NCBI RefSeq assembly: GCF_042453785.1
Contig: NC_091666.1
Span: forward strand, 28,540,501-28,604,500
DNA: 64,000 nt
Origin: Malus domestica
Taxonomy: Eukaryota > Streptophyta > Magnoliopsida > Rosales > Rosaceae
Reading direction: 5' to 3'
Shown here: one piece after another, positions 35,827 to 48,400 of the stretch
Layout of the letters: every line of letters starts with the position of its first letter
How positions within the stretch are numbered: the first letter of the stretch is position 1
Position numbers and translations under genes: made by a program
Notes under the pieces: generated by a model
What the model was told of the DNA's origin: nothing
Databases searched by the model: none
Seen by the model: the letters and a program-made list of their open reading frames with translations, nothing else

Positions 35827-35974
35827 GAGATGTGATATTCACACACTCTATTTTACTTTTCACACATCCTTCTAATTTTCTGCCTTCAGATCGGATAAAT
35901 TGAAGAAGATTAACGGATATAAATTAACAAATGGTGTGTGAGAAGTAATTTGGGGTGTGTGGATAGCACACCCC
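35827..35974. mobile_element. Mutator-type MITE, 148 bp
   Basis: The ends gagatgtgatattcacacac and ggtgtgtggatagcacacccc are imperfect inverted repeats. The 9-bp TSD TTATCAAAA lies at 35818-35826 and 35975-35983. It is inserted in an ELP3 intron that is uninterrupted in the copy at 53100-53200. Confidence 0.85.
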
Positions 35975-36055
35975 TTATCAAAATCTAATTGGTTTTGGTG
36001 TTATCATTCACTTTATCTAAAAGTTCAAGAAGAAGTATGTGTTTGTATGGCTGAA

Positions 36056-36569
36056 CATAAATAAAAAATATGGGCAATAATGTGATTCCACACAAACCAA
36101 ATCTCACTTTTTTTTTTTTTTCCTTAAACTTCAACTACATGTGATTATAACATGTCTCTAATATTTGAAAAAAAAAAGTCACTCTCCCTTCTGTCCCCGC
36201 TCCTATGTTTTTTCTCACTTTCTCTCTTCTTTCATTTTAAGAACAAAAATAAAAAACGTTCACACACACTTTATATGTGGGCGTCCACTAGTACTATTAT
36301 TAAGCAAAGAGCTTTGTCAACTTTCTTAAAATGACAACCATGTTCTTATTTTTCCTATGTTAACCTTACTTTTAGTACATAATATTTATAAATATAAGGA
36401 CAAAGTAATAATTATGTAATATATTAAAATAATAAAAGATATGTCCACGTTAGAAGAATATGTCCCATTATTGTCCCATTTTTCAAAAATAATTTTTATT
36501 TTTAAATCTAATCATATTATTTAATAAATAAAAAATGAAATTGTTCACTCAGAGTGATCTGCTGGTTTA
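36056..36569. other. Intergenic, no recognisable gene
   Basis: A/T-rich spacer between the ELP3 fragment and the NLR relic. Nothing recognised. Confidence 0.5.
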
Positions 36570-36735
36570 CATTTAACAAGGAGACCATCAAGGCATCAAT
36601 GATTAACTGGTACGCATGATTGGTGTGTTCCCAGACCACCTCTGTGATTGAAGACTTATTTAAAAGAGTGGTCAAGAATAGGTAGAGATGTTGAGCTACT
36701 TGGAGTCCAAAATTTGGCAAGAAATAAGCCACAGC
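36570..36735 (+). pseudogene. NLR relic (NB-ARC fragment)
   Basis: A short degraded stretch reads TFNKETIKASMINWYA, then VIEDLFKRVVK. It aligns with TFNNENVKRHFDCYAW and VIEDLFKQMIKKF of the NLRs at 45453 and 57549. Nucleotide similarity continues to 'ctacttggagtccaaa' and 'atttggcaagaaataag', with internal deletions and stops. No P-loop or LRR sequence is adjacent. Confidence 0.65.
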
Positions 36736-37075
36736 ACTTTGGTAGATTGATATAGAATTAATTCTGAACTATAAATATATCATGCATGGTGGAACTGTTG
36801 CGGGAGTATTAATGAAAATGAATAATTACGATCATTCGTTGGAGTCTTCAATTAATAAAATATGAGATTTATAAAACATAAAAGTAAAAGTAGTTGCGAG
36901 TTCATTCTCGGAGTACCAAAATCTATGTTTAGCCTAAAGTCACTAAATAAGGGAGCGAAGCCCCTCAGATAATGTCTGATAAAATGGTCATATTTGATTT
37001 CAAATTTGTGGACTGAAAAATGATTATTAAAAAAAAGAAATTGAGTTATCTGTTAATTGGGTTAACATAATAAAA
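36736..37075. other. Intergenic, no recognisable gene
   Basis: A/T-rich spacer between the NLR relic and the MULE. Nothing recognised. Confidence 0.5.
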
Positions 37076-37496
37076 GGGTTGTGATTTTCACACACCCTTA
37101 ATTTCCTTTCCCACACCCCTTCTTATTTTTTAATACTTAATTGATATCTTACTATTTACTCTTCCATATATACCCTTTTTACTTTTTGACTTTTAAAAGT
37201 TGTTTTTTATTTTTTGATTGTGTTGTAGATTGGAGTAGCAGCCCGATTCTTCCCACTCCCCTGCTTTTTCCCTTGCTTTCTCCCGCTTCTTCCCCAAAAC
37301 CCAGACACCTCCTGCTTTTTCCCCAAACCCAGACACCTCTCGCAGCCCGATTCCCTCGCCGCCGTAAATATTTCCACTGCTTCTTCGAAGCCTCCCACTC
37401 CCTCCGCCAAGCCCAACGAGACCTATTCTGAAATTTCCACTGCTTCTTCTCTTTCCGTTCCCCTGTCCTCTTTATTACTTCTTGTGAAAAACCACA

Positions 37497-40421
37497 ATGG
37501 ATGACCTAATAATAACAGATGAAGAACTCCAGATGGACATTGAGTTGCAGAAGATATTGGATATGGCATGCAAGGAGGATGGCATGGAAGAAATTTCAGA
37601 ATGCATTCCTCCTTTTAACACTTTTGATGGTAATTTTCTAAAGTATTTTCTCAAATTATTAAGATTGATTTTGGAATTTAGGGTTTTTGTTCTCTTCTTG
37701 CCTCAATTTGTTTTTTAGGTTTAGTTTTTTCTTTCCCTAATTTGTGGTTCAAATGATAATTGAATGAATGAATACTGGTGGTTTAAGATAAATGTATCAT
37801 GTAACAATGAAGTAACTGAATCCAGGGGAAGAAATCAGAAAATCACGAAACTAAGTTTGTAAATGTTTTTGACATCAGAATTTTTTTTACAAGAATAATG
37901 AAAAATTAGGCAATGCTCAGAGACTAAGGAGCAAAAGATTAAAAACTACCATGCTTACGTGAATGCACCGGGCAATGCTCTATAACATATTTTTCTCTCA
38001 TGTACACGGCAATGCTCTATAATAGAGAATATTGATTTGTGTTGGTTTTGGGGAAATTAATTTTCTATTGGAATCTATTGGTCCCCAATACACTTTAACT
38101 TAATGGTAAATTGGTATTAGGTTTAATTGTTGTGGTTTTACCTAGGCTCCATGTTTTGGTGTAAACTTGATATAATGCATACAATGCTTTGGTACAATTT
38201 GATACTTAAATGTCTAGTCCATTGATAAAAAGTATATATTCTACATATATAAATGTGTTGGTTTGTGATATATAGGAAGTCAACCAACGATTGATGAGCC
38301 CGATAAAATGCTTTCTTTGTTGGCGAAATGTTTTGAAAGTCGAGAAGACCTCATCGGGGAAGTTCATAAGATAGCATTAATGCAAGGGTTTGCAACCGTT
38401 ATTAGAAGATCTAAGACAAATACATATGTTGTATTGGTTGTGATAGAGGTGGGGATTATCGAGCCTCTAAAACTTCACTAGATGAAAGAAAAAAAAACTC
38501 AGGATCTCGCCTCATAAATTGTCCATTTGAAGTCAAGGGGCGTAAAAAGAAATGTGAAGAATTTTGGAAGCTAGAGATAAAAAGTTTATTGCATAACCAT
38601 GAACTTTCAAATGACATGTGTGGACATCCTTCTTGTCGTCAATTTTCACAAGAGGAAATCTTACGAATTAAAGAAATGAGTAAGGCTGGTATACCACCAC
38701 GCCAAATTCTATCTTCGCTTCGGCAAGGCAATCCTCATCTTCAAGTAGTTTCTCGAAACATCTATAATCTAAGAGCTAAGATTGTGAAGGAGAGTCTAGC
38801 TGGGCGTCCAGTTATTCAAGCATTATTAGAAGAACTTGGTGAAGGTGGTTTCACTTATAACATTGAGTATGATCATGAAGGCCACTTGACTCATTTGATC
38901 TTTGCTCAACCCTTGTCTATAGAGTTGACCAAGAGCTACCCATATGTTTTTGTGATGGATTGCACATATAAGACCAACAAGTATAAGATGCCATTATTGG
39001 ATATCATAGGAGTTTCAAGTTTCAACACATCCTTTTATTCTTGTTTTGTTTTCATGCAAAATGAGAAAGAAGAGGATTATGTGTGGGCTCTAAAAATGTT
39101 TAGTAAGATTTTGGGAGTTGATAATCATCCTATGGTGATTATAACGGATAGGGAGTTGGCATTAATGAATGCTATACGCATTGTCTTTCCGAGTACTTCC
39201 AATCTTTTGTGCGTGTGGCATATTGAGAAAAATATACTTGCAAATTGTAAAGCTCATTTTGAGGAAGAAGTTGATTGGATTGATTTCATTTCTACTTGGA
39301 CAATTTTAATCCAATCTCCTAATGAAACATCATTCAATGAAGCTTGGAGTCGTTTTGAAGTTAAGTACGAGGAGAAGAAATTTGTTTTGAAATATATTCT
39401 TGGTACTTGGCTTCCATACAAAGAAAAGTTTGTAAGTGCATGGTCAGAGAAAGTTACCCACTTTGGTAACCGTGTTACTTCAAGAGCCGAAGGTGCACAT
39501 GCAACGCTAAAAAAATATCTTCAAGTTTCAACTGGAGGTCTTCGCGAGGTAAAAGAAAAAATATGCCTTGCTATTGAAAATCAATTTCAAGAAATCAAAA
39601 CTCAACTTTCAAGTGAAAAAGTTAGAGTTTCACACAAGTTTCGACTTCCCTTCTTCAAAGAGGTTGTTACTCATGTATCTAGATTTGCATTGAATGAGTT
39701 ATATAATCAATATGAAGCATCAAGTTCTTCTGATCTTCCATCTCAATGTAAGGGTCATTTTCTCAAGACAATGGGTCTTCCTTGTGCTCACATGATTAGA
39801 GAGATGAATATTGAAGTCTTGCAACTAAATGACATATTTCCATAATTGAGGATTGATAGAAGATTGTTTGTCAATGATCGTCATGTAAGCTTGGACAATG
39901 AACAAGATCAAATAAGCGGCCTTCTATTGGTGTTTAAAGATAAGTATGAAAAGTTGCCTCTTACTCAAAAAGAGGATACCAAAAGGCAACTTTGTGAATT
40001 TATTGATACTTCTCTTCCATTAACTCTTGAGCCTAATGTTAAACCTCACAAAGGTCGTCCAATGGGTTCTAAAAATTAGGGGTGGGCACTTAGAACCGAA
40101 AACCGAAACCGAAACACGAACCAAATCGAACCGCACCGAATGGTTTGGTTTTGCGGTTTTGGAACTGTTTTGGTTTTGAAACCGAACCGCATCATAGAAA
40201 ACGGTTTGGTTTCGGTTTTGGCTTTTGAAAACCGCATCGAAACCGAACCGCACCGCAAATATTAATAAACATTTAATTAAATGTCCATATTAAATTTCAT
40301 GTTTTAATTGGTTGTTTGTTAGAATCCATGCACTTAGTATGGACACAACCACACTGGAATATCATCATTCATCACTTTCTTTCGTTCATTAACTTCAAGG
40401 ACCTTTGTTATTTTATACCAT

Positions 40422-40454
<33 letters not shown>

Positions 40455-41003
40455 GTACAAGGGTGGACTAATCTTGTTATCAAGAGTCGAACACTGATCT
40501 AATGAAGTCCACTTATTTGAAGCATGATATCACATATTCTAGTATGAAAGTTTCACTCATGTTTAATGAATTCAAAGTTATTCAACTTGTTTTATGTTAT
40601 ACTTTGTACGGGACACCTTTTTGTTGCACAAACATATTTTAACATCACAACTGCATGCAACATGCTAATTGTTTATATAACAAATGTATTTTTCCTATTG
40701 CTACTGGGAAATGCATATTAATATGTTTAATTTCAAATTGTACATTTTTTCTTAAAAACCAAACCGAAACCGTTTGAAACCACACTAAACCGAACCAAAC
40801 GATTTGGTTTTATTTCGGTTTTGGCTTCAAAACCGCACCGAACCAAACAGCAAACAATTTTAGTTTTGGTTTTGGTTTCACTCAAAACCGCACCAAACCA
40901 AACTGTGCCCACCCCTACTAAAAATAGAAAAGAATCAAGCTCTACAAAGCGTGGTCCTTCAAAGTTTGAAATAGTGGAGAAGGCTCAGAAACGTGCTCGA
41001 CGG
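37497..41003 (+). pseudogene. MULE transposase (MULE/SWIM, FAR1-like)
   Basis: Exon 1 (37497-37629, MDDLIITDEE..) ends at a GTAATT donor. Exon 2 starts at 38276. Its first part (SREDLIGEVHKIALMQGF) is a FAR1-type DNA-binding start; a one-base frame change near 38438 shifts it out of the main frame. The main frame then runs 38589-39845 with the MULE catalytic domain: first Asp in VMDCTYKTNKYK (residue 124 counted from 38589), second Asp in IITDRELALMNA (187), CVWHIEKN (about 208-215), and Glu in SRAEGAHATLKKY (301). A SWIM-type CxH pattern in LPCAHMIREM follows. A TAA at 39843 interrupts it; the frame continues as RIDRRLFVNDRHVSLD until the hAT insertion at 40077. Beyond it, RKESSSTKRGPSKFEIVEKA closes the exon at 41003. 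Three disruptions make it inactive. Confidence 0.85.
40077..40917. mobile_element. hAT-type non-autonomous element inside the MULE
   Basis: The termini taggggtgggcac and gtgcccacccct(a) are inverted repeats. The 8-bp TSD CTAAAAAT lies at 40069-40076 and 40918-40925. The interior is filled with 'accgaaaccgaacc' and 'ggtttcggttttgg' repeats near both ends and has an AC microsatellite (40423-40448). No transposase. 8-bp TSD plus the TAGGGGTGG end supports the hAT assignment. Confidence 0.88.
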
Positions 41004-41765
41004 GTATGTCATTTTTTTTATTTATCTTTTAATATTGTCTACTATGGTCATGATTATTTATATATACGTATAACTTAATGTTCATTGTTTATAGGTGTGA
41101 TGAGCATAATGATTTGCCAAAGAAACTTTTTGTTAATAATAGCTTAGATGTGTAAAGAACACATTAAGGTACATATATTTTTGTTGATTTTTCCCCATAA
41201 AAATACTAATTAAGTTTGTAATTTTCTTTCCTTTTGTTGACATGTTTTTATTTTCTTGTAGGTTGGAGTGCATGGGTTTCATATCTTTTGGTAATATTGA
41301 CATCTCCTTTTGAACACAAGATTAAAGGCCAAACATAGTGTAGGCAGAATGTGAAAGCTTGTAATGATATCTGATGTATTTTTTGGGGCATGAGGCTACT
41401 ATTATGGGGATTAAAGTGTATGTGGATTGCTTACTAGTATTTTGTACAATTCATGTAACTTATGCATATATGCTATATCATTAGGTAATCGTTTTATTTT
41501 TATTTATATAATAGGTGTTTTATACTTGTTTTGGGATCTCTCAGATTAGGCAGTAGAGCTTGAGTTACAAAAGGCATATATGGTTGAGTGTTAGAAAAAG
41601 AAAAAAACAAGTTTAAAATAAAATAACAAAAGTATTTTAAAATTTCAATGGTCAAAAAGTAAAAATGGTATATATGGAAGAGTAAATAGTAAGATATCAA
41701 TTAAGTATTAAAAAATAAGAAGGGATGTGGGAAAGGTAATTAAGGGTGTGTGAAAATCACAACCC

Positions 41766-42405
41766 TAATAAAATAAGGAGAGAACATTACATTCATACAT
41801 TATTGAGTTAGTAGCTCACCCATGACAAGTGTTGAATTAGAGAATTGAAAAGTAGTTTATTTTTTTTCAATAGGTGGTGGCGAGAAAAATACAACCTACT
41901 CGGTTTCAGAAGACGATTTACAAATTGCCACGAATATCAAAGAATTGGTCTTTGTCCAAAAGTTTTGGTTTTTGTCCAAAAGTATTGGTCTTTGTCTCAT
42001 GCCGTAATTATTTTCCAATTTTCATAGATTATAATCTTCGTCTCCATCTTCATCTCCGTCTCATATTTCATATTTAATTTCCATAGATTATAATCTTCGT
42101 CTCCGTCTCATATTTCATATATTCATCGAGCTCATCAACAAGGAGTCCAATCATTGCAACTCTTTTGTGAGCTTCCATATGCCCCTGAGTATGTTATTAT
42201 GCACTCTTACTACCATAGATATCCTTCTAGAATATATTTGGAATAAAGTATTACGTGCTTATGAGCTTTATCTCATCATTTGTTTTACTTTTTTCTCTTA
42301 TTATATATGTCACTCAGATTTAGAGCATTCAGCCTTGAACACAAGATTTTGAATTCGATTTCTTCTTCATCAATGTTGCTTGTATAATAGAAAGGGGTAA
42401 GCTAT
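41766..42405 (+). other. Region resembling the leader of the second NLR
   Basis: 41874-42030 (gcgagaaaaatacaacctac .. ttggtctttgtctcatg) resembles 57115-57290, upstream of the NLR pseudogene at 57549. A 'tataatcttcgtctcc' segment is then repeated twice (42027-42120). It may be the old promoter or first leader exon of the NLR at 45453, now separated from it by insertions. No protein is predicted. Confidence 0.45.
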
Positions 42406-44409
42406 TGATTTGTACCATTAAATTGAATTTGCTTTATGATCTTCCGTCGACTTTTGGACTTTGTTGCAGGTATAAAAGTTGATCCTTACCTTGAGCTCTA
42501 TCTTCTTGTAAATTTTGGTAGAATTTGGAGTTAGTCTGAAAATTGAGAAACCACCATGTGTGGCGGCGCGAGTGAAAGTCAAAATTTATGGATTTTGGAC
42601 AGCGAGACGTTCTCGATGTCCTGAGCCCTTATCCAAAATCCATTCATTACGATGGTTCGATTATTCAATTTTTGGAATAATTGACTGCCGTATGATTTTT
42701 GTAATTGATGACAATCTAATTGTTGGATTGTCGTACAATTTTTTGAGCATCATAGTTATTAGTTGTTTGATCTTTGAGAACTTATGGATTGGAAATCCGA
42801 TGTGCTAATCTCCCGAATTAAATAACCTACGTTGTTGACCTTAGAGGACCTACTTATCGACAGTTGACTTTTTAGTCAATGTGCCCTATTCTAGAGTGTC
42901 GTTGTTATAGAATGTTATTGAGGCTTGATGGAGCTTAGTTGTCTCATTTCAATGGTGTGTGGTTCTCGGTTGACATGCATCTCGATTTACGTTCAAGTGG
43001 CACTTGGTCTCGTTTTATGTGTCGGTCTTATTAAGTTTCTTAAGTGGGGTTTGTGTATTGTATTAGGTTCCTTGGAGCGGAGTCGGTGAATCCGAAAGTG
43101 CAAATAACCCAGGTGAGTGACTTTAATATTATATGATATGGTTATTACCCATGAGAATTTCCTTGTTATGTACTTTGTGGATATAACATGAATTTACAAA
43201 TGATTTTATGGAAATGTGTGCCACTATGCTATGTTTACTTGATGATGCTATTGGAAAATATATATATGTTATGCCTGAAAAGATTGTGGTACATGAGGGC
43301 TAGTAGAAGACCGCTAACCCAATACATGGGGTAATGTGGATAAAATCAGAATCTGCACCATGTAGAAGTGGTACATGGATGGTCGTGCTTGGTTAATCCG
43401 CAATGGGGGACCATACTACTTTGGGATCGTGCTTGGTTAATCCAGGATGAGCGATCCTTATTATTTAGGTATGTCCATACATATTCAGGGGTGATCATGC
43501 TTGGTTAATCCGCAATGGGTGATCACTCTCTATTAGTATCAGTAGGAGTGACTCTGCTTGCTTGGTTAATCCGTTATGGGAGGGGGGGACCACATCCTAA
43601 TTGGTTACCTATTGTAGGCCTCGGCCAAACTGTGTCTCTCTATAGCCCTAGACTATTTATTACATATATGAAAGATGAGATTGAAGGCATGTGTGGCTCA
43701 ATCTAGAAAGTGAATTGAATCAAATAGTTTACATGATGGTGTTGCCTTAAAGAGAATGATTTCGGATGTAACTCATTCCTACTCATAACGAAGAGTTGTA
43801 ATGATGAAATAGATACCAATCTCATTCCTACACGTGATTGTATTATTGATGTTGTGTCATTCATACACAACTTCGGGTTGTGTGATGACTAAGAATGTTG
43901 TTAGAAGACGTGTGGTGAGATTCAAATTGATTAACCATTCCTATACGTATAATGAGGTGTATGGTGGTTAAATTATGAAATATGTGGCAATTGGACCCTT
44001 GTGATTATTCGGAAAATGAGAAAGGCTAGTGGTGAGTTACAATTCGAAGAGAATGACAAAATGATATTGACGGTGATTAAATTGACCCAGTATTCAGAGA
44101 AAAGTCATGTGAGGACATAACACTACTTTGTAGCTTATCCGGGTTTTGATTTGCCTGGTGCACCATTCCCAAGGCGTAGGGTTATTTTGCAGAGCAATGG
44201 GTAGAGGTTAGAGAAGAAGGTTGCAGGTTATGCAGCTGTGTGGGCATCGCATTAGAGAATAGGATTGCCACCCTTTGTTGTAAGCTATTTCCGCTAAGCT
44301 CTGATGTATATTATATGTATGAGTCTCAGTGACTCTTATGTATTTTATATTGTACTACTACTGTTTTACCGTCGCGTGTCGATTCCGAACATGTCGATCG
44401 GGGCATGAC
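42406..44409 (+). mobile_element. Probable Gypsy-type solo LTR
   Basis: The right end ggggcatgaca is typical of long Gypsy LTRs. A possible left end is TGATTTG at 42406, giving about 2.0 kb and a CTAT direct repeat. It contains 'cttggttaatccgcaatggg' repeated four times (43380-43580) and wording shared with the LTR-derived segments at 1390-6060 and 10038-13835. No coding region. The left border is uncertain. Confidence 0.5.
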
Positions 44410-45012
44410 ACTATTACATATATTGAACATATAAAATGCAAAATGAAAATTTTCTATTTTCTGTAAAGCCTATAACAATTTATTGAAAAAAATGAAAGTA
44501 TTCAACAAGTCTATTACAATATCTTGAAAAAATAAAATGCAAAGTAAAAGTTATCTATTTTTTGTATAGGCGGGTCTAGGCGGGCGCCTTAGTAGGTCTA
44601 GGCGTCATTTATTAATTTTCAAATTCCTAGGCATTAATCGGGGCGGTGGCCAACCACTGGGCGCTGTTGGGATTTTTAGAGCTGTGGTTAACATGTTGAT
44701 TTAACATGTTGACCCAAAACCTGTTATTTCTTTGTCGTTCAATGTCTGATTAACGGGTCGTGAAAAAAAAATTGTCTGGTATTTGTGTAGAGTTCAATCT
44801 ACTATACCCAAAACATTCCGTTCTTTCGACGTGTGTACTTTCATTTAACAACAATTTTGTGGTACTTGTCAACTGCCACCTACAAAGAATTGAAACTTTT
44901 GGTTATCCTTAACACTGACAAAAATCCATGACAATTGGTGGAAGAATTAGATTGAATGAGTTCGAAATTTTCAATCATAGATTTTTGTTCTTGCACCAAA
45001 TTCTTTAATTCT
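44410..45012. other. No gene; end of an interspersed repeat
   Basis: 44570-44690 carries the 'ggcgggtctaggcgggcgcc' and 'gggcgctgttgggattttta' wording related to the element at 21783-22501. The rest is unassigned. Confidence 0.45.
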
Positions 45013-45179
45013 AGAGGTCGCACTTGGTGCGATGGCAAGTGCCTTCGCCCATAAGCGGTAGGTCTCGGGTTCGAGACTTGGGAGCAGCCTCTCCATAAAT
45101 GGGGGTAAGGCTAGCCGACATTCACCTCTCCCAGACCCTGCGTAAAGCGGGAGTCTTGTGCACTGGGTACGACCTTTTG
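45013..45179 (+). mobile_element. tRNA-derived SINE, full length
   Basis: A 167-bp element with an A-box-like region (tggtgcgatggcaagtgcc) and a B box (ggttcgagact) of RNA polymerase III promoters. It ends ..tgggtacgaccttttg. It is flanked by the 18-bp direct repeat accaaattctttaattct (44995-45012 and 45180-45197). The wording matches the Au-type SINE found in many plants. A truncated relative is at 31922-31965. Confidence 0.92.
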
Positions 45180-45197
45180 ACCAAATTCTTTAATTCT

Positions 45198-45452
45198 GTG
45201 TTCTTGCAAAAAAGACTCGAGAAGTAGTTTTCGGACTTTTGAAGTTTGGCCCTTTGTTAAACTGAATGAAAGTTAAGAACAGAAATTTAAATTTCTTAAG
45301 TACCTTATTTAGATCTTGGTTTCGTTTTGAAAACTAAGCACATAGTTTGTTAAATACAAAAATTTATCCACTACATTCTTTTTTTCTTTTTCTGTTGTTT
45401 TGAAACTTGTCTTTTCTGCAGACAGATTGCATACCAAGTATCGAAAGCCAAA
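45198..45452 (+). other. Leader region of the intact NLR
   Basis: A pyrimidine tract and 'ttttctgcag' just before 45421 look like an intron acceptor in the 5' UTR. The same sequence precedes the NLR pseudogene (about 57475-57518). The ATG follows about 32 bases later. Confidence 0.5.
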
Positions 45453-48400
45453 ATGGAGTCAGCTGCATCACTATTGATTGGGAAAATTGCGTTCATTCTT
45501 GAGAACGAAGCATCTTCCATAGCGGCAGTCCGTGATGAAGTTGATGAGCTTAAGCTGGAGCTCATAAGCATGAAATCTTTCTTAATAGATGCTGAAGGCA
45601 AGGAACCACAAACAGAAGGAGAGAAAACGTGGGTTACAAGCGTCAGAGATTTGACCTGCGATGCTGAAAATGTCATTGATGAGTTCATGTATCACATATA
45701 TGACAAGAAGAGTGCGACTCCATTTGCAAAATTGCTCCACAGAACCATTTACTTTCCAAAGAATCTTTGGCATCAGCATCGAATAGCCAAAAAATTACAG
45801 AAAATCACAAAAAAGATCAAAGCCATTCCAGAGAGGAATGAGAGATATGGTGTCTCTACAATAGAAGGAACAACTTCGGATAGTGTTCCCAGATGGGTGA
45901 AGAACAAAGCCGAGTCTTCTCTTTATATTATGGAAGACGAACTAATCGGGATTGAAGACAAGAAGCAAAGGTTAATGGGGTTATTGATGAATGGAGAGGA
46001 AAATGAAATGGTTGTGTCTATAGTCGGGATGGGAGGATCAGGCAAGACAACTCTTGTTGCCAATACCTTCAACAACGAAAATGTAAAGCGGCATTTTGAC
46101 TGTTATGCATGGATCACTGTTTCTCAAACTTTTGTGATCGAAGACTTATTAAAAAATCTGATCAAGCAATTCCACCAAGGAAGAAAGGAAGAGATGACTG
46201 CACAATTGGATTCCATGAGTTACAAAGAATTGTTAGAGATGTTGTCGACATACTTGAAGTCTAAAAGGTACCTAGTTGTATTGGATGATGTGTGGGACAT
46301 TAAACTTTGGCAAGAAATAAGGATACCACTTCTTAATAGACATCATGGAAGTCGAATCATGCTTACAACTAGAAAGAAAGACATAGCATTCTATTCTTTT
46401 GAAGTTGAAAGTCGTCCTATTGAAATTGAACCCTTGGGAAACAATGAAGCTTGGGAGCTCTTTAGCAAGAAAGCATTCTCAACTTACGATAATAAATCTT
46501 GTCCACCAGAGCTTGAATCCTTAGCATGGAAACTTGTGGATAAGTGTGAAGGCCTACCTCTGGCAGTGGTAACTTTAGGTGGTCTAATGTCTTCCAAGAG
46601 GTCATCATCGGAATGGAGAAGCGTATATAACAGCTTAAATTGGCACTTGACTAACCATCCTATGCTGGAACCAATGAGCAGCATCTTGTTGCTTAGTTTC
46701 AACAATTTGCCCAACCGGTTGAAGCCATGTTTCTTATATTGTGCCCTTTTCCCAGAAGATTATCTCATCAAAAGAAAAAGGTTGATCAGGTTGTGGATAG
46801 CTGAAGGGTTTGTTGAACCAATTGATGGGGTCACACCAGAAGAAGTTGCAGAGGGTTATCTTGTGGAACTGATTGTTCGTAGCATTCTACAAGTTGAAAA
46901 GCATGAAGCTGTAGGACTAAGAGCATGTAAGATGCATGATCTTGTGCGTGAGCTTGCTTTGTCGATATCAAAGAAGGAAAATTTCGGTGCTACGTGTGTT
47001 GGCAGAGAAATAATAGATAAAGCTGAAATCCGCCGATTGTCAATTCAAACAACTGAAAGAGAAATTAATTCTTGCACAGGTATGTCAGAGCTTCGCTCCT
47101 TTCTTGTCTTTGGCGCGTTAGAGAAATTGCCTTCTGGATTCAAGTTGTTGAGAGTTCTAGATGTGCAGGATGCTCCAATTGATAGATTTCCAGATGAACT
47201 AGTGTACTTGTTCAACTTAAGATATTTAAATTTGAAGAAAACTTTGATTGAGGAGCTTCCAGAATCCATCGGACGGCTTCACAATCTTCAAACGTTGAAC
47301 ATTTGTGACAGTAAGATAAAGGCACTTCCAAAAGCAATCTCCAAGTTAGTAAACCTACGCCATCTAATCATGTATTGTTACATTGGTGATTTGGCGGTCT
47401 TTAGACATGTCAGTGGGACAAAAACAGCATCGGATCTAAGTAAATTACAGAAACTGCAAGTTTTGGATTCTGTTGAATCAGAAGGAAAGATTATTAAAGT
47501 CATCAGGAATATGACCCAACTTACAAGCCTCGGTATTACAAATGTGAAAGCAAGTGACGAGATGGACCTCTGTGACTCCCTTCAAAAGTTAGAGCTCCTT
47601 CACACTTTGCTTTTAGTGGCAAGTGATGAAGAGGAGTTTCTTCGAGTTAATGCACTACGTTCGCCTCCTCTAGACCTTCAAAACATTTTATTGGCCGGAA
47701 AACTAGAAAGGTTACCTCTTTGGTTAGGTTCACTCAATAACCTGACACGTATGTATCTACGTTGGTCTAGACTGGAAGAAGATGTGCTACCTCACATTCA
47801 AGCATTGCCGAATCTTGAAACGCTTGGGCTATTTAATGCATATGTTGGCAAAAAATTGTGTTTCTCCAGAGGCTTCATAAAGCTTAAGGATTTGGTGTTG
47901 AGCAGCTTCCCGGTATTGAATAGTATAGCTATAGAGAAAGGGGCGATGCCAAATCTCCAGCTCTTATCCATTGCGTACTGCCTGGAGTTAAAGGCATTGC
48001 CGCAGGGCATTGAGTTCCTTGCTAACGTAGAACGCTTGACGCTGTCTTCTGTTCCAATGCAACTTATAGAGTCCGTAAGAGGAGGCATGGATCATCCAAA
48101 GGTGCAACATATTCCTGAAATCCACCTGCATTATGAGAGAGAAAATATATGGTACCATAAAAGCTTTTCTGGTATTCACTCTCGCAAAAGGTATGCACAC
48201 TTTTATCCTTGCATAAAAAATTTATTACTGTTAGACTTACCACATTTTTTGTATCACATTTGTACCACATTTTTTTATAGAGGTAGAGCTCATTGACACA
48301 TGTGGATCTCATTTCTATTAGAGAGATGGTACAAATGTGGTAAAAGTAATATTTTTGTAAAAATATATTCCACAACTTAATTATTTGAACTATTACATTA

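Larger units (their letters stand above)
37076..41765 (+). mobile_element. MULE (Mutator-like element) with long terminal inverted repeats
   Basis: The left end gggttgtgattttcacacac is mirrored at the right end by gtgtgtgaaaatcacaaccc. The inverted repeats extend about 125 bp (37076-37200 and 41637-41765). The 8-bp TSD TAATAAAA lies at 37068-37075 and 41766-41773. The 4690-bp element includes a transposase gene and a hAT-type MITE at 40077-40917. Preserved ends and TSD suggest fairly recent movement. Confidence 0.9.

Noticed and set aside
40423-40448. AC microsatellite as a regulatory or CRISPR-like repeat
   Set aside because: A plain dinucleotide repeat inside a hAT-type element.
45013-45179. 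A tRNA gene (box A and box B present)
   Set aside because: No cloverleaf with an anticodon arm can be drawn, and the 18-bp flanking repeat and 3' tail identify it as a SINE.
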